A stretch of DNA of 22,372 bases, from NCBI GenBank assembly GCA_037380725.1, contig JARRRL010000081.1, forward strand, positions 1 through 22,372. The letters are read 5' to 3'. Shown in pieces: positions 7,039-14,479 of the stretch. Below the pieces are notes generated by a model that saw only the letters and a list, made by a program, of their open reading frames with translations, was not told the DNA's origin and did no database searches. The stretch comes from JARRRL01 sp037380725. GTDB taxonomy: Bacteria; Pseudomonadota; Gammaproteobacteria; Pseudomonadales; JANQJO01. Numbering within the stretch: the stretch's first letter is position 1; every line of letters starts with the position of its first letter. The translations under genes and the position numbers were made by a program.

Positions 7039-8217
7039 ATGAAACGCTGTGATTTGGTAATCATTGGCAGTGGTTTGGCTGGATTGAATCTGGTCAAAGC
7101 CTTGCGCAAGTTGGGTGATCAACGACCGATCACGCTTTTTACGCAAGAAGCCGGTCATTTTTATGCTAAGCCTATGTTGTCAAATGCTTTGGGTAAAGGT
7201 AAAACGCCAGCAAATATACCCATGCAGTCGATGGCGGCTTTTGCCTCTGAATATCAGGTGGATATCCAAGCGGCGGTGACGGTGTCGAGCGTGGATGTGC
7301 ACGCACAGTGTGTGATGGTGGCTGGACAAGCGTATTCATGGCGTAATTTGGTGCTGGCGACGGGCGCGCGACCGTGCCGACTCCGTGATTGGGGGCTTGC
7401 GGTTGAAGGGACCATACATACTGTGAACCAATTGTCGGAGTACGATGATTTTTATCAGGATTTGATGCGGGTAAAAGCTGAGTATCCCGACCGACCTGCG
7501 CGTGTGCTGATTGTGGGCAGTGGACTGATTGGCTGCGAGTTTGCCAACGATTTAGCGGCGCAGGGTATAGCGGTTTCTATGGTGGACCTGGCGGATCGGC
7601 CCATGGCGCGGTTATTACCACCTGAACTGTCCAATGCGCTGGCGGCAGCGCTTACAGGGCTGGGTGTGAAGGGGTATTGGCAAGAGCGTGTGGTGGCGAT
7701 TCGTCAACACGACGCGGAATACCAGCTAAACACCGCAAGTGGATTGACCCTAACGGCGGATTTGGTGCTCAGTGCGGTGGGTTTGATGCCGCAAACGGCG
7801 TTGGCGGCTTCGGCGGGCTTAGCCTGTGGGCCAGGCATTCGCGTAAATCGCTTATTGGAGACGAGTGTTTCGGGTGTGTACGCGCTGGGTGATTGCGCCA
7901 CGGTGGAAGGGTTGAGCTTGCAGTATGTGCTGCCCTTGATGGCCTGCACGCGGGCTTTGGCCAATACCTTACACGGCACACCCACGCCGGTGACGTATCC
8001 CGCTATGCCTGTTGTGGTGAAGACGCCGGCTTGTCCGCTTGTGCTGTGCGTGCCGCCAAATACGTCGAATACGGTGTGGTCTGTATCGGGAAAAGATTTG
8101 GATTTAAAAGGGTTATTGCACGATGCATCGGGTCAGTTAGTGGGATTCGCTTTAAGTGGCGCGTGTGTGTCGGAGAAGCACACATTGACCAGCGCATTAC
8201 CTGCTCTTTTGTCTTAA
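7039..8217 (+). CDS. Rubredoxin-NAD(+) reductase (FAD-dependent)
   Basis: 392-residue pyridine-nucleotide disulfide oxidoreductase fold without a redox disulfide. The FAD Rossmann motif VIIGSGLAGLNL is at residues 7-18, the NAD(P)H Rossmann motif VLIVGSGLIGCEFA follows around 155-168, and the second FAD contact is VYALGDCA. The ALVLATGARP-type strand is present (NLVLATGARP). Family, length and position immediately after rubredoxin point to transfer of electrons from NAD(P)H via FAD to rubredoxin, as in the Pseudomonas rubredoxin reductase. GAGG at 7028-7031 sets ATG 7039. The last codons and the stop lie in the first copy of a perfect 15-bp duplication. Confidence 0.92.
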   Translation: MKRCDLVIIGSGLAGLNLVKALRKLGDQRPITLFTQEAGHFYAKPMLSNALGKGKTPANIPMQSMAAFASEYQVDIQAAVTVSSVDVHAQCVMVAGQAYSWRNLVLATGARPCRLRDWGLAVEGTIHTVNQLSEYDDFYQDLMRVKAEYPDRPARVLIVGSGLIGCEFANDLAAQGIAVSMVDLADRPMARLLPPELSNALAAALTGLGVKGYWQERVVAIRQHDAEYQLNTASGLTLTADLVLSAVGLMPQTALAASAGLACGPGIRVNRLLETSVSGVYALGDCATVEGLSLQYVLPLMACTRALANTLHGTPTPVTYPAMPVVVKTPACPLVLCVPPNTSNTVWSVSGKDLDLKGLLHDASGQLVGFALSGACVSEKHTLTSALPALLS

Positions 8218-8232
8218 GCTCTTTTGTCTTAA
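8203..8232 (+). repeat. Perfect 15-bp duplication across a stop codon
   Basis: GCTCTTTTGTCTTAA at 8203-8217 is repeated exactly at 8218-8232. The first copy contains the TAA stop of the rubredoxin reductase gene, so the second copy is untranslated and leaves the protein end unchanged. Confidence 0.85.
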
Positions 8233-8259
8233 TGTCAGGTTGTTGTGGGTAGTGGGTGA

Positions 8260-9546
8260 ATGAATAAGGATCATGAATTGCCTATGTCGAATCCAAACGT
8301 GTTAACGAGAAATCAACATACGACGACATACCGTATTTTAATTGCCTTGGTGGCAGGTTTGTTCTTGGGTGTCTTGCTGTTCCAGATAACCATTGCTTGG
8401 CCCGATACCGTTTTGGCGGCACATGTGAAAGCGGTTTGGATAGATGGGATTTTCAAATGGGGTGGGGAAGTTTTCATTCGACTCTTAAAAGTGTTGGTTG
8501 TGCCCTTGGTGTTTTTCAGTTTGATTTGTGGTGTGTGCGCCTCCGGTAGCGGGCATCATGTAACGCGCTTGGGTTTGCGTACTTTAGTTTATTATTTACT
8601 CACTACGGCCATAGCCATCACCATTGCCTTGCTGTTGGCTGTGTGCATTGATCCGGGTCAGGGGGCGGATCTAGGCTCGGCTCAGGATATTTTCCCCTCC
8701 AATATCATCCAGGCTATGGCGCAAGGCTCGATGTTGCAGGTTATTGTTTTTTCGATTCTCGTGGGATTGGGTATTTTGCACAGCGCTGGCGCTGGACAGC
8801 GCATTTTGGCAGTGTGCGAAGATGCCAATACGCTGATGTTGCGCTTGGTCACCTTGGTTATGCAGATCGCGCCATATGGTGTGTTTTGTCTGGTGACAAC
8901 GGTGTTTGCCAGCAAAGGCGTTGAGTTTGTGGTGCCGCTGTTCGCTTACGTGTTGACCGTGGTGTTGGCGTTGCTGGTGCACGCGGGTCTGACATATGGT
9001 TCATTATTGTTGTTTCTGGCGCGGGTTAATCCGCTTCGATTTATACAACGTTTGTTTCCCGCCTTGATTTTTGCTTTCAGTACCGCGAGTAGCGCGGCGA
9101 CTATCCCTATTACCTTGCGTTTGGTGGAGAAAGCCATTGGTGTACGTAATGCCGTGGCCGCGTTTACCATTCCCTTGGGCGCAACCTTGAATATGGATGG
9201 TACGGCAATTATGCAAGGCGTTGCGACGGTGTTTATTGCCAGCGCGGCGGGTGTTGATCTGGTTTTTTCAGATTATGTGATTATTATTTTGACGGCAACC
9301 TTAGCGTCAGTGGGAACGGCGGCTGTGCCCAGCGCCGGGCTGGTGACCTTATCGATCGTGTTGTTGCAGGTTGGTTTGCCGGCAGAGGCCATCGGTCTCA
9401 TTCTGGGTGTGGATCGTTTATTGGATATGTTGCGAACCGCATTGAATGTTCTGGGTGATGCGACGGTAACCGCTGTGGTGGCACGACAAGAAAATTTGTG
9501 GGATCAAGCGGTATTTGATGGTCCGACACCCAAATCGGAGGCGTGA
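8260..9546 (+). CDS. Dicarboxylate/amino acid:cation symporter (DAACS family)
   Basis: 428-residue inner-membrane transporter with the hydrophobic pattern of the GltP/DctA/SstT family. The serine-rich re-entrant loop is AFSTASSAATIPITL. The TM7 signature NMDGTA lies in IPLGATLNMDGTAIMQGVATVFIA, the second hairpin is SVGTAAVPSAG, and the TM8 signature is DRLLDMLRTALNVLGDA with the conserved Asp, Arg, Asn and Asp for substrate and cation. It imports acidic or small amino acids or C4-dicarboxylates with Na+ or H+; the exact substrate cannot be read from sequence. ATG 8260 has only a weak ribosome site; Met9 (8284) is an alternative. Its TGA is followed directly, in the same frame, by the GTG of the tatD-like gene. 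Confidence 0.9.
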   Translation: MNKDHELPMSNPNVLTRNQHTTTYRILIALVAGLFLGVLLFQITIAWPDTVLAAHVKAVWIDGIFKWGGEVFIRLLKVLVVPLVFFSLICGVCASGSGHHVTRLGLRTLVYYLLTTAIAITIALLLAVCIDPGQGADLGSAQDIFPSNIIQAMAQGSMLQVIVFSILVGLGILHSAGAGQRILAVCEDANTLMLRLVTLVMQIAPYGVFCLVTTVFASKGVEFVVPLFAYVLTVVLALLVHAGLTYGSLLLFLARVNPLRFIQRLFPALIFAFSTASSAATIPITLRLVEKAIGVRNAVAAFTIPLGATLNMDGTAIMQGVATVFIASAAGVDLVFSDYVIIILTATLASVGTAAVPSAGLVTLSIVLLQVGLPAEAIGLILGVDRLLDMLRTALNVLGDATVTAVVARQENLWDQAVFDGPTPKSEA

Positions 9547-10362
9547 GTGGGCGGTCGGCGTGAGGGTGCGAGTTGTGAGCGGTTTGAGCTGATTGATACG
9601 CATTGTCACGTTGATTTGTTGCCATCAGAAATGCGTGGGTCGGCCTATTGGCGGACTGTCTACGAGGCGGGCGTGACGCGTCTAGTGATCCCAGGGCTTC
9701 AAGTAGAGCAGTGGTCTGCTATCACGCGTTTGAATACGTCACCCGTTACGTTCTATTGTGCAGCGGGTCTGCACCCGTGGCGTATTAAGTCGGATAGTTG
9801 TTCTTCGGTTGCTGTTCAGACCATTATCACGTCATTGAGACGCGCACTGAAGTCAGACCTGATTGTTGCTGTGGGTGAGTGTGGTTTGGATGGGTGTATT
9901 GCTGTTCCGTTGGCGGAGCAAGTGCCGGTATTTGAGGCGCAGGTTCAGTTGGCGATTGAGTGTGAGCGTGCGCTTATGGTGCATGCGCGTGGTGCACATC
10001 AAGCCTTGATGGGTGTGTTGAAACGGTATGCGCCACCAAAAGGCGGGGTTATTCACGCGTTTTCGGGCAGTTATGAAATGGCCAAAGCCTATTGGGACCG
10101 GGGGTTTTACCTGGGCGTAGGCGGAACCATTACTTATCCGCGTGCGAACAAGACACGCCGCGCCTTGGCCAAAATGCCGCTGGCCGCCTTGTTGCTGGAA
10201 ACCGATAGTCCGGATATGCCATTGTGTGGGTATCAAGGACAGCCGAATGGACCCTTGCGCTTACCCGAGGTTGCGGTGGCGCTTGCCGCTTTGCAGGGCC
10301 TTACTGTGGATCGAGTTGCTGAGATCACGACGGCCAATGCGATGCGGTGTTTTGAATGGTGA
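9547..10362 (+). CDS. TatD-family metal-dependent hydrolase (YjjV-like)
   Basis: 271-residue TIM-barrel hydrolase. Metal-binding motifs are DTHCHVDL at the first strand, the LHPW segment, GECGLDG, the VHARGAH strand, the HAFSG loop and the final LLLETDSPDMP with the conserved Asp. TatD enzymes are cytoplasmic nucleases or D-aminoacyl-type hydrolases; the YjjV subgroup is less characterised, so the substrate is left open. GTG 9547 is the only possible start, since the preceding codon is the in-frame TGA of the symporter gene; GGAGG at 9537-9541 sits five bases upstream. The SufS-SufE gene begins 18 bases after the stop, indicating one transcription unit. Confidence 0.88.
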   Translation: MGGRREGASCERFELIDTHCHVDLLPSEMRGSAYWRTVYEAGVTRLVIPGLQVEQWSAITRLNTSPVTFYCAAGLHPWRIKSDSCSSVAVQTIITSLRRALKSDLIVAVGECGLDGCIAVPLAEQVPVFEAQVQLAIECERALMVHARGAHQALMGVLKRYAPPKGGVIHAFSGSYEMAKAYWDRGFYLGVGGTITYPRANKTRRALAKMPLAALLLETDSPDMPLCGYQGQPNGPLRLPEVAVALAALQGLTVDRVAEITTANAMRCFEW

Positions 10363-10380
10363 GGGGTGGGAGCGGACGTC

Positions 10381-12205
10381 GTGTCTTTCGATCCAGTTGA
10401 ATGTCGGGCGCAGTTTCCACTGTTTTCGGCCACAGAAAATGCCGGCTTAATTTATTTGGATAATGCGGCTACCACGCCCATGCCATCGAGTGTGATTGAA
10501 GCCATATCGCAGTACAGCTCGACGGATCACGCCAACGTTCACCGCGCTAGCCATCGCTTGGCGCGTCGTGCGACGGAACACCTTGAAGCCACACGCGCTA
10601 AAACCGCTGCGTTTATTCACGCACGTACGGATGAAATCGTTTTTACCCGTGGGGCAACGGAAGGGTTGAATTTATTGGTCTCCGTGTTAAGCGAGACGTG
10701 GTCGCGTGGTGATGAATTGATTGTGGGACCCGCCGAGCATCACGCGAATTTATTACCGTGGCTACGCGTGGCGCAAATGCGTGGGCTGACGCTGCGGTTT
10801 TTGCCTTTACAGGCGGATGGCTATCCCGAAATCGATGCCTTGTCTACTTTGCTCACGGCGCGCACGCGTGTGGTGGCGATCAGTGCGGCGTCGAACGTGC
10901 TGGGTTATACGCTGGATGTGTCGCGCGTGGCCGCTTACGTACGGAATTCGTCTGCGCTGCTCATTGTTGATGCGGCGCAGGCGGTGGCGCATGAACGTCT
11001 GGATGTCACAGCCATGGGCTGTGATTTTCTCGTTTTTTCGGCGCATAAAGTGTACGGACCTACGGGGCTTGGGGTGCTGTATGGACGCCGTGAGTGCTTG
11101 GCGTGCTTACCCCCTTGGCAACTGGGTGGGGAGATGGTTCGATCGGTTTCGGAAACGGCGATGACGTTTGCTGATCCGCCGCATCGCTTTGAGGCCGGCA
11201 CCTTACCTTTAGGGGCGATTGTGGGTTGGAGCGCGACAGTGGATTTTTTGGCGCGTTCTGATCGTTCAGCCTGGCGTGTGCACGAACGCGCATTGGCCGT
11301 TCAGTTGATGCAGGAATTGGCGTCGATACCGGCATTGCGCCTGCTGTCAACACGCGTCAATAATCTGGGTGTGGTGACGTATGCGCTCGATGCGTCGCAC
11401 AATGGGTGTTACGGGAATGGTTGCTACGGTGACGGTCGCTACGGTGACGTGGCTGATTTGGGTTTGTGGCTAGATCAACACGATATCGCTGTTCGGGTGG
11501 GGTATCACTGCGCGCAGCCCTTGTATCAGCGTTTAGTGGCGGCGCAAGGTTTGCGCTTGTCGCTCGCGGCGTACAACACCTTTGCAGACATCGAACGGAC
11601 CATTGATGTGATTCGGAAGTGGTTTGAGGGGGCTTTATTTTATCAAAAACCGTTATATCAAAAACCGTTATATCAAAAACCGTCTTATCAAAAACGGTCT
11701 CATCAACCAGAGTGTTCGTCTGTTTACGACGTGGTGGATGACTTGGATGTAAACGCTTTGCGTGCGAAACAAGATTGGCAATCGCGGTATCGGATGTTGA
11801 TGGCCTGGGGAAATGTGATTCAGCCGAAGCCTGCATTGCGCGCCTTAGCGACGCAGCGCGTGGCAGGATGCGAAGCGGAAACGTGGTTGGCCGTTACGCT
11901 GGATCAGGGGCGGTATTGGTTTTCCTTGGACAGCAGCAGCCGTTTGGTTCGGGGATTGGGTGCTTTGATGCTGCTGTGGTTTCAAGGTCATACGGCTGAG
12001 GAAATTGCAGCGGTGGANNNNNNNNNNNNNNNNNNNNNNGGTGGATCTTGAAGGTTGGTTACGAGAATTGGGCTTGGAGCAATACTTGAGCGCCACACGG
12101 GCCTCGGGGTTTCGCGCTTTGGTGACAGCGGCGTTGCAAGCTGTCTCGCCTGAACTTGACACAGGGGGTGAGGGTGCAGAAGGGAGAGATGTAGAAAAAA
12201 AGTAG
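10381..12205 (+). CDS. sufS: Fused cysteine desulfurase-SufE (SufS/CsdA-SufE/CsdE)
   Basis: PLP-dependent class V desulfurase joined to a SufE sulfur acceptor. Desulfurase marks are LDNAATTPMP, EHHANLLPW, VDAAQAVAHE, the PLP lysine in FSAHKVYGPTG (Lys223) and the persulfide cysteine in GYHCAQPLY (Cys377). After a repeat linker (about 420-440) comes a SufE domain with its acceptor cysteine in RVAGCEAETW (Cys497) and the C-terminal LEGWLRELGLEQYLS segment. The reading frame shifts at 22 Ns (12018-12039). Joining the flanks through their shared GGTGGA restores one frame of about 598 residues. GTG 10381 is preferred to GTG 10366 because GGGAG lies eight bases upstream. A Gly/Cys/Tyr insertion (340-356) just before the active cysteine is unusual. 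In E. coli CsdA, CsdE and TcdA are functionally linked; tcdA lies next to this gene, convergent. Confidence 0.9.
11401..11445 (+). repeat. 15-bp tandem repeat inserted in the SufS domain
   Basis: Units AATGGGTGTTACGGG, AATGGTTGCTACGGT and GACGGTCGCTACGGT at 11401-11415, 11416-11430 and 11431-11445. In frame they encode NGCYG, NGCYG and DGRYG, an insertion where CsdA/SufS proteins normally pass directly to the conserved strand before the active-site cysteine. Confidence 0.85.
11641..11700 (+). repeat. 15-bp tandem repeat encoding the SufS-SufE linker
   Basis: Four units at 11641-11655, 11656-11670, 11671-11685 and 11686-11700. The first two are identical (TATCAAAAACCGTTA); the third and fourth differ by one to three bases, and a degenerate fifth follows. 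They encode the YQKPL-type pentapeptides that form the linker. Confidence 0.92.
12018..12039. other. Assembly gap of 22 Ns inside the SufE domain
   Basis: Twenty-two undetermined bases. The left flank ends GCGGTGGA and the right flank begins GGTGGATC, sharing GGTGGA. The flanks lie in different frames. Collapsing the gap on the shared hexamer gives EEIAAVDLEGWLREL in one frame with no residue missing relative to SufE. Confidence 0.9.
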
Positions 12206-12212
12206 TGCCGCA

Positions 12213-12241
12213 GAGTCAGCTCCGACTGGTCTGACTGACTC
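12213..12241. terminator. Hairpin between convergent sufS-sufE and tcdA
   Basis: GAGTCAG (12213-12219) and CTGACTC (12235-12241) are perfect complements around a 15-base loop; an alternative GTCAG/CTGAC pairing also exists. It lies eight bases after the stop of the fusion gene and is followed on the + strand by a pyrimidine-rich run (ACTTCCCTTCTTTAAT). A terminator shared by the converging genes is likely, though the U-tract is weak. Confidence 0.5.
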
Positions 12242-12257
12242 ACTTCCCTTCTTTAAT

Positions 12258-12302
12258 ACCTGAGAATGTTATACCAGAGAATGTTTTGCCAGAAAACGAT
12301 GG
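12258..12302. repeat. 15-bp repeat across the tcdA stop codon
   Basis: ACCTGAGAATGTTAT (12258-12272), ACCAGAGAATGTTTT (12273-12287) and a degenerate GCCAGAAAACGATGG (12288-12302). The tcdA stop (complement of 12269-12271) falls at the unit junction, so one copy is coding (LAKHSLV end) and one is beyond the stop. Confidence 0.75.
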
Positions 12303-13090
12303 ATGGCTCGAGAAGCGGCGAGAAAGCCAAAGCTGCCGGTTACCATCGTGCACGCGCCAAAACCGCCTTCACAGTCGAGTTTTACCCCCGTGTCTACAGC
12401 GCGTTTCTGTGGGCAAACGCTGCCATCTGCTTGAGGGTAAAGTACGGATTCGGGTGAAAAAATAGCATCGACGCGAAAACGACGATGTCGATCCCGTGCA
12501 AAACGATACGTGCGAAACAGGTCATGTCGCACTTTGGCGAGCAATGGGTCGCGCTCCGTTCGGGCCAGATCGCCATGCGTCACTTGGCTGGGGTCTCGTT
12601 TTCCACCGGCAGAACCCACGGTGACTACGCGAATCTTGCGAGCCAAACAGTAAGCAATGAGTCCCGACTTTGTGTGCGCCATATCGATGGCATCGATGAC
12701 GACATCGTGTTCTGGGCCAATGTAAGTGGGTATGTTATCGAGAGAGATAAAATCTTCGATGGGGGTCAGGCGCAGTTCAGGGTTAATGTGCAATAGCCTG
12801 TCGCATAAGACGTTTACTTTGGATTGTCCAATGAGGTTGTCCAGAGCATGAAGTTGGCGGTTGGTGTTGCTGATGCACACTTCATCCAAATCGATCAAGG
12901 TTAAAGCGCCAACGCCGCTGCGAACCAAAGCTTCCGCGGTCCAGGTGCCAACGCCACCCAGTCCAATAACGCAGAAGTGAGCGCGAAATAAGGCGTTGAG
13001 CGCCGCGTCACCGTAGAGACGAGCGATTCCCGCAAAGCGACGACGGTACGCTAAGGATAAGGAGCTTGATGAATGAGAAGATTGATGCAT
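12269..13090 (-). CDS. tcdA: tRNA threonylcarbamoyladenosine dehydratase TcdA (CsdL)
   Basis: 273-residue E1-like (ThiF/MoeB) enzyme that uses ATP to cyclise t6A37 of tRNA to ct6A. Residues RRRFAGIARLYG near the N-terminus, the ATP-binding GLGGVGTWTAEALVRSG loop, the LIDLDEVCISNTNRQ strand with its metal/adenylate Asp and Arg, the VIDAIDM strand and the C-terminal DCEGGFGACTMVTGSFGF block match E. coli TcdA closely. ATG 13090 gives the usual length; an in-frame GTG at 13138 would add 16 residues. In E. coli the gene neighbours csdA-csdE. Here it faces the fused desulfurase gene tail to tail, so the association is kept without a common transcript. Enterobacterial TcdA is membrane-associated; no clear membrane segment is visible here. 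Confidence 0.94.
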   Translation of the reverse strand: MHQSSHSSSSLSLAYRRRFAGIARLYGDAALNALFRAHFCVIGLGGVGTWTAEALVRSGVGALTLIDLDEVCISNTNRQLHALDNLIGQSKVNVLCDRLLHINPELRLTPIEDFISLDNIPTYIGPEHDVVIDAIDMAHTKSGLIAYCLARKIRVVTVGSAGGKRDPSQVTHGDLARTERDPLLAKVRHDLFRTYRFARDRHRRFRVDAIFSPESVLYPQADGSVCPQKRAVDTGVKLDCEGGFGACTMVTGSFGFLAASRAIHRFLAKHSLV

Positions 13091-13169
13091 TGACGAGTCG
13101 GGTTGTGTGGTCACTGTAAATGCGTGGCATTGTAACACAGAGAAAGTTGTGGCGGATTAGACAGAGCAA

Positions 13170-13209
13170 GCGCGTGTGGCCGCGCGACGCAGGTGATGCG
13201 GCGCGCGCC
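13170..13209 (-). terminator. GC-rich hairpin region after the lipoprotein gene
   Basis: GCGCG (13170-13174) and CGCGC (13181-13185) can pair around a 6-base loop, and a further GCGCGCGC run lies at about 13200-13208. This is the most GC-rich stretch between the lipoprotein stop and tcdA. It may stop lipoprotein transcription, but there is no convincing U-tract. Confidence 0.3.
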
Positions 13210-13226
13210 TCGACCATGTCATGCTG

Positions 13227-14315
13227 TTATGGATGACGGTGATACTGCGTAAAAGGTGTCTCTAGTGTCTTTAAATATTGTGTGAGTCGAACATCGGTGG
13301 CTTGATCGGACGGGGGCGGCGTCGCCGTAAGTCCAGTCTGAGGGGCACCAGTTTGAGGAGCACCAACCACATTCACCAAGCCGTCCATTAAAGCGGTTTC
13401 AGATTGTTCGACGCCCATCAGTCCTATTTCCGATATCGGTGCGGTCTGATCGTTGGTGTCTGAAACGATTTGGTTCGGGGCGTTTGGGTCGGAATTAGGA
13501 GCTGGTTCAGTCAGCACGTTATTGAATACGTTTGGATCGTTTGGATTGTTTGGATCGCTAGGAGTAGTTAACGTGGTATCAGCATTGATTTCCGGAGTAG
13601 GTGGCATCATCGCAGCGGATTCAGGACAGGTTGCAGTGGTTTCTTGCAGTAAGTTGGCGTAAAACGGAGAACCGATGCCGAAGGCGATGTTTGGCATTTC
13701 CAAACGAGGGGTGTTGGTGGCGTCTCGACCGATGCGTACCATTAACGATTGTGAAGGGGCGGGGCAATCGATCATGATGATGGTGTTATCGGCGGTTTTC
13801 CATATTTCGCTGGACGTGGCATTCCAAGAGATAAACTGAACGGGCGTTACGCCTTGGGTGGTGTTCAATTGCAATAAGGAGGCTAATGCGGTGCCGCTTT
13901 GGTGTATACCGTTGATGGTTAAATCGATCGGTTCGGGCAACAAATTGGAGGCTACATCCGACGTGGCGTCAACGCGATAGCTGCCGGTCATGACAATACT
14001 GGTGCTGGCGCCACTGCAGTTGTTTGAGAAGTAGGTGTGAGCGGTGATTTCCAGAAGTCCTATGCCATCATCGTTGGCGGGTTGAAATGAAATGCTGTGA
14101 TCTTCACTGAGATTGATTCGTGTTGTCAGTATGGCGTTTTCTGGGGTGGTGATTGTGTGCTCGATGAGTACACAATCGGAGGACCAAGATGAATTAGGCA
14201 ATTGAGACGCTACGGCATCGTAACGCAATAACGATTGCTCGCCGACGCAGCCACTTAATACCGCCATGGAGCTTAACAAAGAGAAGAGCCGTGTAAAGTA
14301 AGCACGTGAAATCAT
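13227..14315 (-). CDS. Predicted lipoprotein of unknown function
   Basis: 362 residues from ATG 14315. The N-terminus is a lipoprotein signal: positively charged Arg4/Arg9, a hydrophobic core, and the lipobox LSGC with lipidation Cys23. The residue after Cys is Val, so outer-membrane sorting is likely by the +2 rule. The mature N-terminal half has a W-S-S-x-C ... YFSNNCSG ... GSYRVD pattern (Cys48, Cys100), which resembles lipocalin-like domains of bacterial lipoproteins. Cys184 and Cys230 could form a further disulfide. The C-terminal third (about 237-340) is Pro/Asn/Asp/Thr-rich and repetitive (DPN/NPN units, GAPQT twice) and probably disordered. A TTG five codons upstream is a less likely start. 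It follows the hydrolase gene on the same strand by about 165 bases. I cannot name the family. Confidence 0.75.
   Translation of the reverse strand: MISRAYFTRLFSLLSSMAVLSGCVGEQSLLRYDAVASQLPNSSWSSDCVLIEHTITTPENAILTTRINLSEDHSISFQPANDDGIGLLEITAHTYFSNNCSGASTSIVMTGSYRVDATSDVASNLLPEPIDLTINGIHQSGTALASLLQLNTTQGVTPVQFISWNATSSEIWKTADNTIIMIDCPAPSQSLMVRIGRDATNTPRLEMPNIAFGIGSPFYANLLQETTATCPESAAMMPPTPEINADTTLTTPSDPNNPNDPNVFNNVLTEPAPNSDPNAPNQIVSDTNDQTAPISEIGLMGVEQSETALMDGLVNVVGAPQTGAPQTGLTATPPPSDQATDVRLTQYLKTLETPFTQYHRHP
13333..13362. repeat. 15-bp duplication in the lipoprotein gene
   Basis: CCAGTCTGAGGGGCA (13333-13347) and CCAGTTTGAGGAGCA (13348-13362) differ at two positions and encode the GAPQT pentapeptide twice. 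Confidence 0.8.
13531..13557. repeat. 9-bp tandem repeat in the lipoprotein gene
   Basis: TTTGGATCG, TTTGGATTG, TTTGGATCG, head to tail. In the gene's frame this gives the Asp-Pro-Asn/Asn-Pro-Asn triplets of the Pro-rich tail. Confidence 0.8.
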
Positions 14316-14479
14316 AATATATGTGTTCAATCCGTCAAGTAGATTATTATTATGTGATCCGTTGTTTGCGTTGCGGATTAAGTGTATTAACTGTGAAACT
14401 TTGAGCAGATTAAGGCAACTGAACGCGAATGTCTGAGCAGTTTACGTTACTATTTGTAAGTGCAAAATGAGGCGTTGCA

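Noticed and set aside
11401..11700. CRISPR-like array
   Set aside because: The repeats are contiguous 15-bp units without spacers and are in-frame coding sequence.
11357..11836. 159-residue minus-strand frame with VFDITVFDK repeats
   Set aside because: It is the antisense reading of the SufS-SufE linker repeat; the 15-bp unit makes any in-phase frame look repetitive.
12005..12205. Separate small gene starting at TTG 12005
   Set aside because: It is the C-terminal end of the SufE domain displaced in frame by the N gap.
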